A stretch of DNA of 55,727 bases from Clostridia bacterium (lineage in GTDB: Bacteria; Bacillota; Clostridia; Oscillospirales; CAG-272), in the NCBI GenBank assembly GCA_017628755.1, contig JAGBYM010000095.1, positions 1-55,727 on the forward strand. The letters run 5' to 3'. This document shows, piece after piece, positions 1-8,360 of the stretch (the stretch's first letter is position 1; each line of letters begins with the position of its first letter). A program made the position numbers and the translations under genes. Below the pieces are notes generated by a model. It did not search any database. It was not told the DNA's origin and saw nothing but the letters and a program-made list of their open reading frames with translations.

Positions 1-1
1 A

Positions 2-658
2 GAGACCAAGTGCTTCTGCTTCCTGGCAGGCCACGAGTCCTTTGCCGCCGCCGAAGGCGCCATCGGTATCGCCAAGACCGCAAACAAGGTTCGTAAGGAG
101 CCCCTCCAGATCATCCTCAACGGTCTGGGCAAGGACGCCGCTCACATCATTTCCCGTATCAACGGCTTTACCTACGTGCAGACCGAGTACAACTTCACCG
201 ACAGCGAGCTGAAGATCGTGAAGACCAAGGCTTACTCCGACGGTGAAAGAGCCAAGGTTCGCTGCTACGGTGCCAACGATGTTCTCAAAGGCGTTGCTAT
301 TATGAAGCATGAGCAGGTAGATGTTTCCATCACCGGTAACTCCACCAACCCCACCCGCTTCCAGCATCCCGTTGCAGGCACCTACAAGAAGTGGTGTAAC
401 GAGAACGGCGTAAACTACGTCTCCGTTGCTTCCGGCGGCGGAACCGGCCGTACTCTCCATCCCGATAACATGGCTGCAGGCCCCGCTTCCTACGGTATGA
501 CCGATACCATGGGACGTATGCACTCCGATGCGCAGTTCGCAGGTTCTTCCTCCGTTCCCGCACACGTAGAGATGATGGGTCTCATCGGTGCAGGTAACAA
601 CCCCATGGTAGGAATGACGGTTGCAGTAGCTGTAGCAATCGAGGAAGCTTCCAAATAA
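2..658 (+). CDS. GGGtGRT family protein, 3' part only
   Basis: The reading frame is open from the left edge of the window to TAA at 658 (218 residues visible), so the start lies outside. The motif GGGTGRTLHPDN, followed by a Gly/Met-rich stretch and the ending VAVAVAIEEASK, identifies the conserved bacterial family named after its GGGtGRT motif, whose function is not established. Roughly two thirds of the usual length appears to be present. There is no signal peptide in the visible part and the protein looks soluble. Codon use is strongly biased (ctc, ttc, aac, gtt), as in highly expressed genes. A 39-bp copy of the 3' end lies just downstream at 712-750, and the gene probably ends at the terminator at 872-921. 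Confidence 0.8.
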   Translation, partial: ETKCFCFLAGHESFAAAEGAIGIAKTANKVRKEPLQIILNGLGKDAAHIISRINGFTYVQTEYNFTDSELKIVKTKAYSDGERAKVRCYGANDVLKGVAIMKHEQVDVSITGNSTNPTRFQHPVAGTYKKWCNENGVNYVSVASGGGTGRTLHPDNMAAGPASYGMTDTMGRMHSDAQFAGSSSVPAHVEMMGLIGAGNNPMVGMTVAVAVAIEEASK

Positions 659-711
659 GCAGTTTCTTTGGTAAAAGCAACCTAGCTTCATCCGTCATTC
701 CATTATGACAT

Positions 712-750
712 GTTGCAGTTGCAGTTGCTATCGAAGAGGCTTCCAAGTAA
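712..750 (+). pseudogene. Duplicated 3' tail of the GGGtGRT gene
   Basis: Reading from 712 gives VAVAVAIEEASK and then TAA, the same twelve residues and stop that end the intact gene at 658, but with different synonymous codons (GTT for GTA, GAA for GAG, AAG for AAA). No start codon or longer homologous frame precedes it. Between the two copies, ccgtcattcc (about 692-701) is the inverse complement of ggaatgacgg (about 610-619), so the duplication may have come from a template switch or from recombination with a diverged paralogue. The fragment cannot be a gene. Confidence 0.6.
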
Positions 751-871
751 GATAATCAAAAAGGTAGGTTTTATAAGGGTTTTCGCAAGTTTCAAGGAAG
801 TTTCAAACAACTTTCAAGGAACTTCGGGGCAACTGTAAGACAACTTTTAGACAACTTCCAATAAAAAATAG

Positions 872-921
872 TTGGACACATCATTTTTGGGTTTTACCCT
901 GTGATGTGTCCAATTGTTTTT
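872..921 (+). terminator. Rho-independent terminator
   Basis: Perfect 12-bp stem TTGGACACATCA / TGATGTGTCCAA (872-883 and 902-913) with an 18-nt loop, followed by a T-rich tail. It ends the GGGtGRT transcription unit. Confidence 0.85.
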
Positions 922-953
922 ATCAGCAAACTTAACAAAAAGCATTAAAGCAC

Positions 954-983
954 TTGACAAGTCAGTTTCTTTTATTGTATAAT
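954..983 (+). promoter_or_regulatory. Sigma-A promoter for the solute-binding lipoprotein
   Basis: TTGACA (954-959), an 18-bp spacer and TATAAT (978-983), both perfect consensus, 37 bp before the ATG. Confidence 0.85.
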
Positions 984-1019
984 AAATGTAACTATTTATA
1001 ATGCTTAAAGGAGAACATT

Positions 1020-2564
1020 ATGAAATCTTACGCAAGAATCATCGCGCTCATTTTCGCGGTTCTTATGCTCATTCCCTCGCTTGTTGCTTGTGCCAACACA
1101 AATGAGGGTGAGACCACCACAGAGCCCGCGCAGAGCCAGGCAACACCCGAAAGCACCGGCCCCGAAAAGGATCCCAACTATGACGACGACGGATTCTGGA
1201 AGGACGATCTTCCCACAGATCTCAACTTCAACGAGATCGTTACCGTTCTTTACTGGGATGACGTTGAGCGTCCCGAGTTCGAGATAACCGAAGAACAGGC
1301 CGACACCGACATGGTCAACGAGGCTATCTACCGCAGAAACGTTACCACCGAGGACCGCCTGGGCGTCACCTTTGAGTGGATCGGTACCCCTGGCGACAGC
1401 GGCGACCGCGCAAAATTCGCAAGCTTCGTTCAGAACGCTTATTCCGGCGGTACATATTACGATATCATCGCTACCTACTCGAGAACTGCCGGTATGCTTC
1501 TCACCGAAGGTCTCATTCAGGACCTCAACGCTATCGAGGACAGCCACCTTAACACCGCTCAGCCCTGGTGGCCCAAGACGATGCTCGAGACCTGCTCGAT
1601 CAAGGACTCTCTCTTCTTCGTATCGGGCGATATTTCGACCAATGTGCTCCACTTCATGTATGCAGTTTACTACAACATGGATATGCTCAAGAACTTCCAG
1701 ATCGAGGATCCCATCTCTCTTGTTGACAGCAACCAGTGGACCATCGACAAGCTCATTGAACTTTCCTCAGATCTTTACCAGGATCTTGACCAGGACGGCG
1801 CACAGTCCGATAACGACCAATACGGATTCTGCTCCACCTACTTCCACCTTGACGCATTCTATACCGGTTCGGATATGATGTGCATTGTTCCCGATGCGGA
1901 TGACGTCCTTGCTATCTCTCCCGAATTCTTCGGTCAGAAGACCACCGACCTTGTTGACAAGCTCGGCGGTTGGTTCAAGGAAGGCGACACATACGTTAAT
2001 CCCCACGGCGGCAGCCGCAACTATTCGGTCCCCTTCAATGAAGGCAATTGCGCATTCCGTCTTGACCGCGTATACGTAGCAGATAACGTTTACCACAACG
2101 GCGCGCTCCGTAACGCAGACTTCGAGTACGGTATCCTTCCTGTTCCGCTCTACGACGAAAACCAGGAAGACTACATCACCGTAGTCGGCAACCCCTTCAC
2201 TCTCTGGTGCGTAATGCAGAATGCAAAGGATCCCACTATGAGCTCCGCGGTTATCGAATGTATGGCATCCGAGGGATACCGCAAGACCTCTCCCATGATC
2301 TTCGAGAACAATATGAAGTACCGTTACACTCCCGATAACGCAGGTAAGGGTGACGGCGCCCGTATGTTCGATATCGTTCGTCAGTCGATCGCATTCGACC
2401 TCGGCCGTATCTTCTCCGACAGCCTCCAGTTTATGAGTGAGATGCCCTCCAAAACTGCAGCTTCCTCCAAGAGCTGGGCAACAGAAAAGGCTCAGTACGA
2501 CAGAATCCTCAAGAGAGCGATGGTCGACCTCAACAAGAGTCTCGAAGCTGTTCTTGACAATTAA
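1020..2564 (+). CDS. Orphan ABC extracellular solute-binding lipoprotein
   Basis: A 514-residue secreted lipoprotein. A basic start and hydrophobic stretch end in the lipobox LVAC (Cys24), followed by a Thr/Glu/Pro-rich linker to about residue 60. The rest resembles family 1 carbohydrate-binding proteins of ABC importers and would capture substrate at the outer face of the membrane. AAAGGAG (1007-1013) fixes the ATG. It has its own promoter and terminator and no permease or ATPase nearby. A paralogue lies at 12023-13522; both share PWWP, SGDIST, YFHLDAFYTGS-like (here CSTYFHLDAFYTGS) and RQS motifs. It presumably works with permeases encoded elsewhere. The strong promoter and biased codons suggest abundant expression. 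The substrate is unknown, though a sugar or oligosaccharide is likely by family. Confidence 0.85.
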   Translation: MKSYARIIALIFAVLMLIPSLVACANTNEGETTTEPAQSQATPESTGPEKDPNYDDDGFWKDDLPTDLNFNEIVTVLYWDDVERPEFEITEEQADTDMVNEAIYRRNVTTEDRLGVTFEWIGTPGDSGDRAKFASFVQNAYSGGTYYDIIATYSRTAGMLLTEGLIQDLNAIEDSHLNTAQPWWPKTMLETCSIKDSLFFVSGDISTNVLHFMYAVYYNMDMLKNFQIEDPISLVDSNQWTIDKLIELSSDLYQDLDQDGAQSDNDQYGFCSTYFHLDAFYTGSDMMCIVPDADDVLAISPEFFGQKTTDLVDKLGGWFKEGDTYVNPHGGSRNYSVPFNEGNCAFRLDRVYVADNVYHNGALRNADFEYGILPVPLYDENQEDYITVVGNPFTLWCVMQNAKDPTMSSAVIECMASEGYRKTSPMIFENNMKYRYTPDNAGKGDGARMFDIVRQSIAFDLGRIFSDSLQFMSEMPSKTAASSKSWATEKAQYDRILKRAMVDLNKSLEAVLDN

Positions 2565-2577
2565 CGGTTAATACTAC

Positions 2578-2617
2578 AGTCAGACACATTATTACCTTAT
2601 AATGTGTCTGACTTTTT
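2578..2617 (+). terminator. Rho-independent terminator
   Basis: Perfect 15-bp stem AGTCAGACACATTAT / ATAATGTGTCTGACT around a 6-nt loop, then TTTTTAT. It isolates the solute-binding gene as a single-gene unit. Confidence 0.95.
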
Positions 2618-2631
2618 ATATGTACGATCTC

Positions 2632-2660
2632 TTGACTTCTCCTGTAAAAAATGATATAAT
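2632..2660 (+). promoter_or_regulatory. Sigma-A promoter for the zinc-ribbon gene pair
   Basis: TTGACT (2632-2637), a 17-bp spacer and TATAAT (2655-2660), followed by a strong AAAAGGAGGGG ribosome binding site before ATG 2682. Confidence 0.85.
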
Positions 2661-2681
2661 GATTCAAAAGGAGGGGATTCT

Positions 2682-3266
2682 ATGGCTAAAATCTGCAAGA
2701 ATTGCGGCGTAAAACACAAAAACAGCGCAACTTACTGCGTCATGTGCGGTGAGCCGTTTTATAGTGAACAAGGATTGAAGAAAAGAAAAATCCACCGTAT
2801 AATCGGCATCGTTCTCGGCGTTCTCGCCTTGACCGCGGGTGTTCTCTTCATCTTCACTGCAGGACCTAAAGCCGCTGTAAGACGTATTCTCAACGGCTAC
2901 AAAAGGAATGATCCCGACGCTGTCATAGCATCCTATCCGGATTTTCTTATCGAGTCGAATCAAGTTGACAAAGACCAACTGATTCTGAGCACTCAAATCA
3001 ACGTCAAAGACATGTCGGATTACATATTCATGTACAAACTCGGAAAATCCGAAGACCCTTCCGAGAAAGAATACGAAGAACTTATGGAAGCATTCCGCTT
3101 TTATGCGGGCGAAGATTTCTCCGAGGATGACATTCAAAGCATAAAGATCATTTGGGTGGATTATACCGGCAACGTACCCGCGGTATGGCCGTCCCGTGCG
3201 GCGCGCTTTATCGTTATCAAATACGAGGGTCGCTGGTATTGGTGGCCCGAAACAGTAAACAGATAA
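2682..3266 (+). CDS. Zinc-ribbon single-pass membrane protein (first tandem copy)
   Basis: 194 residues. An N-terminal zinc ribbon has two CxxC pairs (C6/C9 and C19/C22) and sits in the cytoplasm. A membrane helix spans about 39-60. The C-terminal region outside the membrane is acidic and begins with AAVRRILNGY, ending with WVDY and the aromatic cluster GRWYWWPETVNR. The same layout is common among poorly characterised Firmicutes membrane proteins, where a cytoplasmic ribbon is joined to an extracytoplasmic small-molecule or wall-sensing domain. The function is not known. The gene immediately downstream is a diverged copy of identical length, so the pair arose by tandem duplication and is probably co-transcribed. 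Confidence 0.8.
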   Translation: MAKICKNCGVKHKNSATYCVMCGEPFYSEQGLKKRKIHRIIGIVLGVLALTAGVLFIFTAGPKAAVRRILNGYKRNDPDAVIASYPDFLIESNQVDKDQLILSTQINVKDMSDYIFMYKLGKSEDPSEKEYEELMEAFRFYAGEDFSEDDIQSIKIIWVDYTGNVPAVWPSRAARFIVIKYEGRWYWWPETVNR

Positions 3267-3278
3267 AAGGAAAATTTC

Positions 3279-3863
3279 ATGTCCAAGGTTTGCAAGAATT
3301 GCGGCGTCAGGCACCGCAACAGCGCGAAGAAATGCGCTATGTGCCGAACGGAATTTAACGATTCTCATATTTATGCCAAAAGAAGAAGGCTCATAATTCT
3401 TGCAGTCTGCGGAGTCCTTCTGATATCATCGGCCATAGCTTATTCAGTTTATTCCGCTACTCCCGAGGCGGCGGTACGACGCATTATGAATGCTTACAAT
3501 GAAGGCGATGTTGACACGGTAATTTCCTACTATCCTGATTTCTATTTGGAATCCGATAAGGTCAATCGCGAAAGACTCCTGCTCGATGCCGAATTCGGAG
3601 TTAAAAAAATGGCTAAAGAATTATACACCTTCTATCTTGAAAAACCCGAAACACCTTCCGAGAGAGAATGTGAGGAGCTGTTGGAAAACTTCAAGTATTA
3701 CGGCGGTGAAAACTTCGATGAAGAAAAGCTCGGCGAAATCAAAATGGTCTGGGTAGATTACAGAATCGACATCTATTACTTCTGGCCGAAACGCGGAACA
3801 CGCTTCATCGTCTTTGAATACGACGGACGCTGGTGCTGGTGGCCGGATAATGTGAACAGATAA
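3279..3863 (+). CDS. Zinc-ribbon single-pass membrane protein (second tandem copy)
   Basis: 194 residues, the same length and architecture as the preceding gene: two CxxC pairs (C6/C9, C19/C22), a membrane helix near 39-60, and an extracytoplasmic domain ending GRWCWWPDNVNR. The AVRRI.NAYN..D.D.VI..YPDF segment is conserved between copies, while the N-terminal linker and mid region differ. It starts 12 bp after the first copy, with AAAAGGAAAA as ribosome binding site. No terminator follows, and the ClC gene begins 22 bp later, so all three may be read together. The function is unknown. Confidence 0.8.
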   Translation: MSKVCKNCGVRHRNSAKKCAMCRTEFNDSHIYAKRRRLIILAVCGVLLISSAIAYSVYSATPEAAVRRIMNAYNEGDVDTVISYYPDFYLESDKVNRERLLLDAEFGVKKMAKELYTFYLEKPETPSERECEELLENFKYYGGENFDEEKLGEIKMVWVDYRIDIYYFWPKRGTRFIVFEYDGRWCWWPDNVNR

Positions 3864-3885
3864 ACCGAAAATCATAGGAGGCACT

Positions 3886-5451
3886 ATGAAACAACGAACC
3901 CAAAATCCTTTTATAAAAACCTTTCTGCCTGCGGTGGCATTCGGCGCGCTGACGGGTGTGCTTACATCCGTCGCGGTTAACCTTTACAAGGTATGCGCAA
4001 AATTTGCGATCTCATGGTCCGAAAAGGGATACCATTACATCGGCGAAAAGCTCTACATAATTCCCATTGTCCTTGCAGTCTTCCTCATCCCCGCTTTTCT
4101 GTTTGCCTTTATCTACAAGCGTATTCCGAATTTGCGCGGGGGCGGAATCCCGACCTCGATCGGTATTTTGCGAGGCATTATTGCCTTCAAATGGGTGCGC
4201 AACCTCGTCGGAATTTTCAGCATGTCGCTCGTCTCGTTCCTGATCGGCGTACCGCTTGGAAACGAAGGACCTTCGGTTCAGATGGGAGTTGCGATCGGAC
4301 GAGGAAGTGTATTTTCCTTCGGACAAAAATATCACGTATGGGACCGTTACTCAATGACGGGCGGTGCCTGCTCGGGCTTTGCCACGGCAACGGGCGCACC
4401 GATCTCGGGGATTCTGTTTGCGATCGAAGAAGCGCATCAGCGAATCTCGCCCATGATTCTGACTATCGCCGCATCCTCGGTAATGTCCGCATCGCTCACA
4501 ACAGAAATACTCGCTCCTTTGCTCGGCGTCAGCAAAACTCTCTTCCCTGCGATGGAGCTTCCGACGCTGACGCTGAAGGACATCTGGATCCCTCTCTCGG
4601 TCGGCGTGATAATGGGTCTGTTCGCGGTTCTTTTCCTCAGATATTACCGCCTCGTCTTCTCGTTTTTCAATAAAACGCTCAAGCGCATTTCACACGGTTG
4701 GAAGATATTCATCGTCTTTTCGCTGACCTTTGCGGCGGGACTTTGCTCCTACTCATTCATTTCAACGGGTCACGAGCTCATCCTTCATCTGCTGAGCGAA
4801 AAGACCGCGATCCTCATGCTCCTTCTCATTCTGATCGTCCGCTCGACGCTCACTCTCTGCGCCAACTCAAACCGCGTCACGGGCGGTATCTTCCTTCCGC
4901 TTATGGCTATCGGCGCGATCGTAGCCTCGATTTTTGCGAGAATCCTCGGCAGTTTCGGACTTGACAGCTCATATCAGACCGTCATTCTCGTTCTCGGCAT
5001 CGTCGCCTGCATCGCTGGTATGATGAAAATGCCGCTGACCGCAATAGTTTTTGCCGTTGAAGCACTTTCTTGCTACGACAACGTTATCTTCGTCATCGCG
5101 GCGGCGGGAGTAGCCTACGTTATAACCGAGATCTTCGGTGCCGAGTCGATCAACGACCGCGTGCTTGAAAACCTCGTTCACGAGATCAACGAGGGCAAGA
5201 GCACCACCATCATCGACAAATACGTACCAGTCGGTAAGAACGCCTTTGCCGTGGGTATGCACATCCGCGATATTTTCTGGCCTAACGGACTTTTCGTCCT
5301 TTCTCACAAGCGCACCCTTCCGCCCGAGGAACGTGACAAACGCGCACCCGGCGCGATACACGAGGGCGATATGCTTCACGTGCGGTGCACCACGTTTGAC
5401 GCCGCACATACCGAAGAAAAGCTCAAGCTTATAATAGGCGACTGGGAATAG
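3886..5451 (+). CDS. ClC family chloride channel/antiporter with C-terminal TrkA_C-like domain
   Basis: 521 residues. The ClC core (about 10-430) has the expected signature regions: GGGIP (85-89), GNEGPSVQMG with the gating glutamate E127, GAPISGILFAIEE with a candidate internal proton glutamate E182, and GGIFLPL in the second half. About 440-521 is a soluble tail resembling the TrkA_C/RCK_C ligand-binding fold. The family moves Cl- or F-, often coupled to protons, across the inner membrane. Two positions differ from textbook ClC motifs (GSGIP becomes GGGIP and GREGP becomes GNEGP), so ion selectivity should not be assumed. AGGAGG precedes ATG 3886. It may be co-transcribed with the zinc-ribbon pair. 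Confidence 0.9.
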   Translation: MKQRTQNPFIKTFLPAVAFGALTGVLTSVAVNLYKVCAKFAISWSEKGYHYIGEKLYIIPIVLAVFLIPAFLFAFIYKRIPNLRGGGIPTSIGILRGIIAFKWVRNLVGIFSMSLVSFLIGVPLGNEGPSVQMGVAIGRGSVFSFGQKYHVWDRYSMTGGACSGFATATGAPISGILFAIEEAHQRISPMILTIAASSVMSASLTTEILAPLLGVSKTLFPAMELPTLTLKDIWIPLSVGVIMGLFAVLFLRYYRLVFSFFNKTLKRISHGWKIFIVFSLTFAAGLCSYSFISTGHELILHLLSEKTAILMLLLILIVRSTLTLCANSNRVTGGIFLPLMAIGAIVASIFARILGSFGLDSSYQTVILVLGIVACIAGMMKMPLTAIVFAVEALSCYDNVIFVIAAAGVAYVITEIFGAESINDRVLENLVHEINEGKSTTIIDKYVPVGKNAFAVGMHIRDIFWPNGLFVLSHKRTLPPEERDKRAPGAIHEGDMLHVRCTTFDAAHTEEKLKLIIGDWE

Positions 5452-5614
5452 CCCTGAAAAGATAAAAATCATGCTTGATCTCAAAAACTTTATCCATTCA
5501 AGCAGGGAGACCGACCTTTCGGCCAATACCTTTGCAGCGAGCGTCTTCTTTCCGAAGAATGGGTAAAGACAAACGCGATGCGGTTCAAAAGCATATTCTG
5601 CCGCAGATATAAAC

Positions 5615-5656
5615 GAAAACCGTTTCGGCTTGCGCCGAAACGGTTTCATTTTTATT
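5615..5656. terminator. Bidirectional terminator between ClC and GH43 genes
   Basis: 13-bp stem AAACCGTTTCGGC / GCCGAAACGGTTT (5617-5629 and 5634-5646) with a TTGC loop. There are T-rich tracts on both sides (CATTTTTATTTT on plus, TTTTCGTTTATAT on minus), which suits the two converging genes. Confidence 0.85.
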
Positions 5657-7484
5657 TTCCGAAAATATCAATCGGTACTTTTGAAGTTGTCGGTCCGCAG
5701 ACCTCGAGGCGGTAGCCGTCAGCAGTTTTGACGAATCTTACGGGGTCGATTGCAACGTGTCTCGGCTGGACTGCGGTGGGGGTATTATGAACGTGGTAAA
5801 CCATAACCATTCCGCCCGCGGGAGTTTCTATGATTGAGCAATGTCCCGTACCGCGAGTGTCGGCGGTTCCGCGCAGGATCGGATTATTTGCGCTCTTGAC
5901 GAAGCCTTCAAGCGGTTTGGTCGAAGTTGCGTAACCCACAGCGTAATCCGCCTGATAGTTGCTTCCCGAATAGACCATGTAATATACACCGTCTTTTTTC
6001 AGCATATAGGGCGCTTCAACGATTCCGCCCATATTCATTGAGCTTTCCCAATCCTCTGTGGGTGTGAAGATAAGCTTCTCGGTCTCCCACTTAGGGGTGA
6101 GGCAATCCGCCTCCATCTCGACGCCCCAGATGCCGTAGGCTCTGCCGTCACACCAGGAGGTGTAGTAGAGGTAGATTCTGCCGTCCTCGTCAACGAAAAT
6201 ATGTCCGTCGATGGTCTTGGTAAGGAAAGGCATGTCGCCCGCGCAGACAAAAGGACCTTCGGGTCTGTCCGCAACCGCAATGCCGAATCCCGCCTCGCCC
6301 ATCGAGACTGCCATATAGAACTTGCCGTTAATGTATTCAACGTCGGGCGCCCACATATATCTCTTGTCGATATTCCAGGAAACCTCGAGGAGAGAGACGC
6401 CCACCAATTCCCACTTTGCAAGATCGGCAGAGCGATATACGGGATAGTGATCGCCCGTCACGTACATATAATAGTAACCCTCGTGATAGATTATATCGGG
6501 GTCGGCGGCATTCATAATGACGTTGTTCTGATAGGTCGTACCGGAAGCCAAGGTCGAAACAGTTCCGAACTCGGGCGCCGAAAGAAGCGCGCCGTAACCG
6601 GTTGCTTCGCAGACGTAAACCGCACCGGCGAGCTCACTTGCCTTGATCTCGAAAGCAGCCCAAGGCTCAAGATCCAACTCGGGATCGCTCAGATACGCGC
6701 GCAGATACTCGCCGTCATAGGAACACATAACGTTGTACTTCTTTCCGATCTCGGAAATAACGACCTTCTTTGCAAGCTCGGTTCTCTTATTTTCCTGCTT
6801 GTAAAGAGCAACGCTTCCTGCGGTGAATTCCACAACGTATCCGCGGAATTTCGAGTCTTTCACATCACCGATGCGTATCTCGACCGCGCTCTTGGAATTC
6901 GAAAGCTCTGCCGTGAAGCCGATGGAAGTGTTTTTCGCAAATGAATCAGCAGCAGGCTTGGTTTTCAACGTATCCGCAATGATGCAGAAATCACTCGGCA
7001 GAGACATATTGCCCAAAGCAAGCGCTTCCATCAGACGGAATACGGCAGCATCGTAAAGTTCCTCTTCACTTGCCCAAATAATGATCTTTTTGCCGACGAC
7101 CTTTATGATCAGATCGTGCGCTTCGATATCCTCAAGCATCGCCTGGGTTTCGGCACGGTTGGTCTTGCCTATGAGAATTTCGCACTCGCGCTCATCTGTG
7201 GTGTCAGTTCTATAGGGAAGGTTGGCCTCGGTTTCTCTCTGGAAAGTGTTTGAGAGAAGGAGCGCGAAATATTTTTCCTTAAATCCGTCGCTCGGGTAAA
7301 CGATTATATAATCCGAAGGGTTGATAACCAATGGCATGGCTTCAGTCTCACTTTCTTCTAAGCTTGTTTCGGGAATGTCTGTTGTTTCGGCGGGGCTATC
7401 ACCGTTATTGCAGGATACAAAAACAGCAAACAGTAATAATAAAGTCAAAAAAATTACTAAAAGTCTTTTCATTTTAGTCGTCAC
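5652..7484 (-). CDS. Modular lipoprotein with C-terminal GH43 glycosidase domain
   Basis: 610 residues from GTG 7484. ATG 7472 (residue 5) gives a more typical lipoprotein start, MKRLL; neither start has a good ribosome binding site, but GTG 7484 overlaps the upstream stop as GTGA. Lipobox VSC (Cys25). Domain 1 (about 55-175) has ECEILIGKTNR, as in the N-terminal domains of GH67-type enzymes. Domain 2 (about 185-310) looks like a beta-sandwich. The rest is a five-bladed GH43 domain with the expected Asp base (D328, ADPD), Asp pKa modulator (D426, TIDGHIF) and Glu acid (E490, GIVEAPY). GH43 enzymes act on arabinan, xylan or related glycans; here the action would be at the cell surface. It is coupled to the sugar isomerase-like gene. 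Confidence 0.88.
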   Translation of the reverse strand: MTTKMKRLLVIFLTLLLLFAVFVSCNNGDSPAETTDIPETSLEESETEAMPLVINPSDYIIVYPSDGFKEKYFALLLSNTFQRETEANLPYRTDTTDERECEILIGKTNRAETQAMLEDIEAHDLIIKVVGKKIIIWASEEELYDAAVFRLMEALALGNMSLPSDFCIIADTLKTKPAADSFAKNTSIGFTAELSNSKSAVEIRIGDVKDSKFRGYVVEFTAGSVALYKQENKRTELAKKVVISEIGKKYNVMCSYDGEYLRAYLSDPELDLEPWAAFEIKASELAGAVYVCEATGYGALLSAPEFGTVSTLASGTTYQNNVIMNAADPDIIYHEGYYYMYVTGDHYPVYRSADLAKWELVGVSLLEVSWNIDKRYMWAPDVEYINGKFYMAVSMGEAGFGIAVADRPEGPFVCAGDMPFLTKTIDGHIFVDEDGRIYLYYTSWCDGRAYGIWGVEMEADCLTPKWETEKLIFTPTEDWESSMNMGGIVEAPYMLKKDGVYYMVYSGSNYQADYAVGYATSTKPLEGFVKSANNPILRGTADTRGTGHCSIIETPAGGMVMVYHVHNTPTAVQPRHVAIDPVRFVKTADGYRLEVCGPTTSKVPIDIFGK

Positions 7485-8290
7485 GCCTGATTAAAAAGTC
7501 CGATAAGGTATTTCGAAATATCGACCGAATACTTTTCGTATGTCTCTCTTGCTACGGGATCGGGGATGTTTTCCGGCTGGAGTTCAAAATTGAATTCACC
7601 CTCGTAGCCCGCATCCTTGAGTGCCTTCATAATGTCCGCCCAGGGAGCTGTGCCCATAAAGGGAGCTTTGTGCATATCCGTAGCGCGGTTGTTATCGTGA
7701 ACGTGGAGCATCTTGATGCGCTTGCCCATAGCCGCAATAACATCGGGAACGTTGTTATCGAAGAACTTATTTATATGGGCGTGGCCTATATCAAGGCAGA
7801 TTCCGACCTTATATCCCTCTGCGGCGAGAATGTCAACGACCTCAATAAGCTCATTTATCGGGCGTTTAGCCATATTTTCGATCGCAAGACCGATATTCTT
7901 TACGCCCGATTCTGCAAAAAGTCGCTTGACATACTCAACCGTGCCCTCAACCGTGCTTACGTGCATAACAGCCCATTCAGCGCCGAGATATTCGGATGCC
8001 TGAAGCGAACGGACGGTCAGCGGATGACAGTACGCGAACTTCTCGGACTCGGTGTCTGTATAGTCGTAGCGATAGGGCAGATGGGTTGTCGCGATCTTAA
8101 TGCCGACCTCCTTCGCCTTTGCTATGTAAGGATCAAGATTCTTTTCCCAATCCTCGCTGTCAAGGATATCCTCGTGCGGATAGGGATCATTGTGATAGAT
8201 AACACGGGTAAATCCAACGTCGATCGCATCATATCCGAGCTCCTTGAGCTTTTCGATCTTTCTGATATTTGCATTTGCGGAAAGTAACAT
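7481..8290 (-). CDS. Sugar phosphate isomerase/epimerase-like TIM barrel protein
   Basis: 269 residues, soluble. It matches the xylose isomerase-like TIM-barrel superfamily (AP_endonuc_2), which includes sugar and inositol isomerases, epimerases and endonuclease IV relatives. Metal-binding residues are visible in order: E in AIENM, D and H in CLDIGHAH, H in MLHVHDN and E in NFELQPE. GGAGG lies 7 nt before ATG 8290. The stop overlaps the start of the GH43 gene (GTGA), so the two are translationally coupled; a role in processing the released sugar is a reasonable inference. The exact substrate cannot be told from sequence. Confidence 0.85.
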   Translation of the reverse strand: MLLSANANIRKIEKLKELGYDAIDVGFTRVIYHNDPYPHEDILDSEDWEKNLDPYIAKAKEVGIKIATTHLPYRYDYTDTESEKFAYCHPLTVRSLQASEYLGAEWAVMHVSTVEGTVEYVKRLFAESGVKNIGLAIENMAKRPINELIEVVDILAAEGYKVGICLDIGHAHINKFFDNNVPDVIAAMGKRIKMLHVHDNNRATDMHKAPFMGTAPWADIMKALKDAGYEGEFNFELQPENIPDPVARETYEKYSVDISKYLIGLFNQA

Positions 8291-8360
8291 TGTTCTTCCT
8301 CCAAAAATTATTTCTTTAAAAATCCTAATACAATATAAAATTCAGCAAATATAATAAAAT

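Larger units (their letters stand above)
659..1019. other. Gene-free region between GGGtGRT gene and solute-binding gene
   Basis: Besides the duplicated gene tail, the terminator (872-921) and the promoter (954-983), this stretch holds a run of degenerate repeats built on caactt/caaggaa between about 785 and 860. No reading frame with a ribosome binding site was found. Confidence 0.6.

Noticed and set aside
785-860. Caactt/caaggaa repeats as regulatory sites
   Set aside because: They are degenerate, irregular in spacing and lie before a terminator, so no function can be argued.
5471-5569. Small frame of 32 residues (MLDLKNFIHSS...) after the ClC gene
   Set aside because: No ribosome binding site, no family and no conservation evidence; it lies between two converging genes near a terminator.
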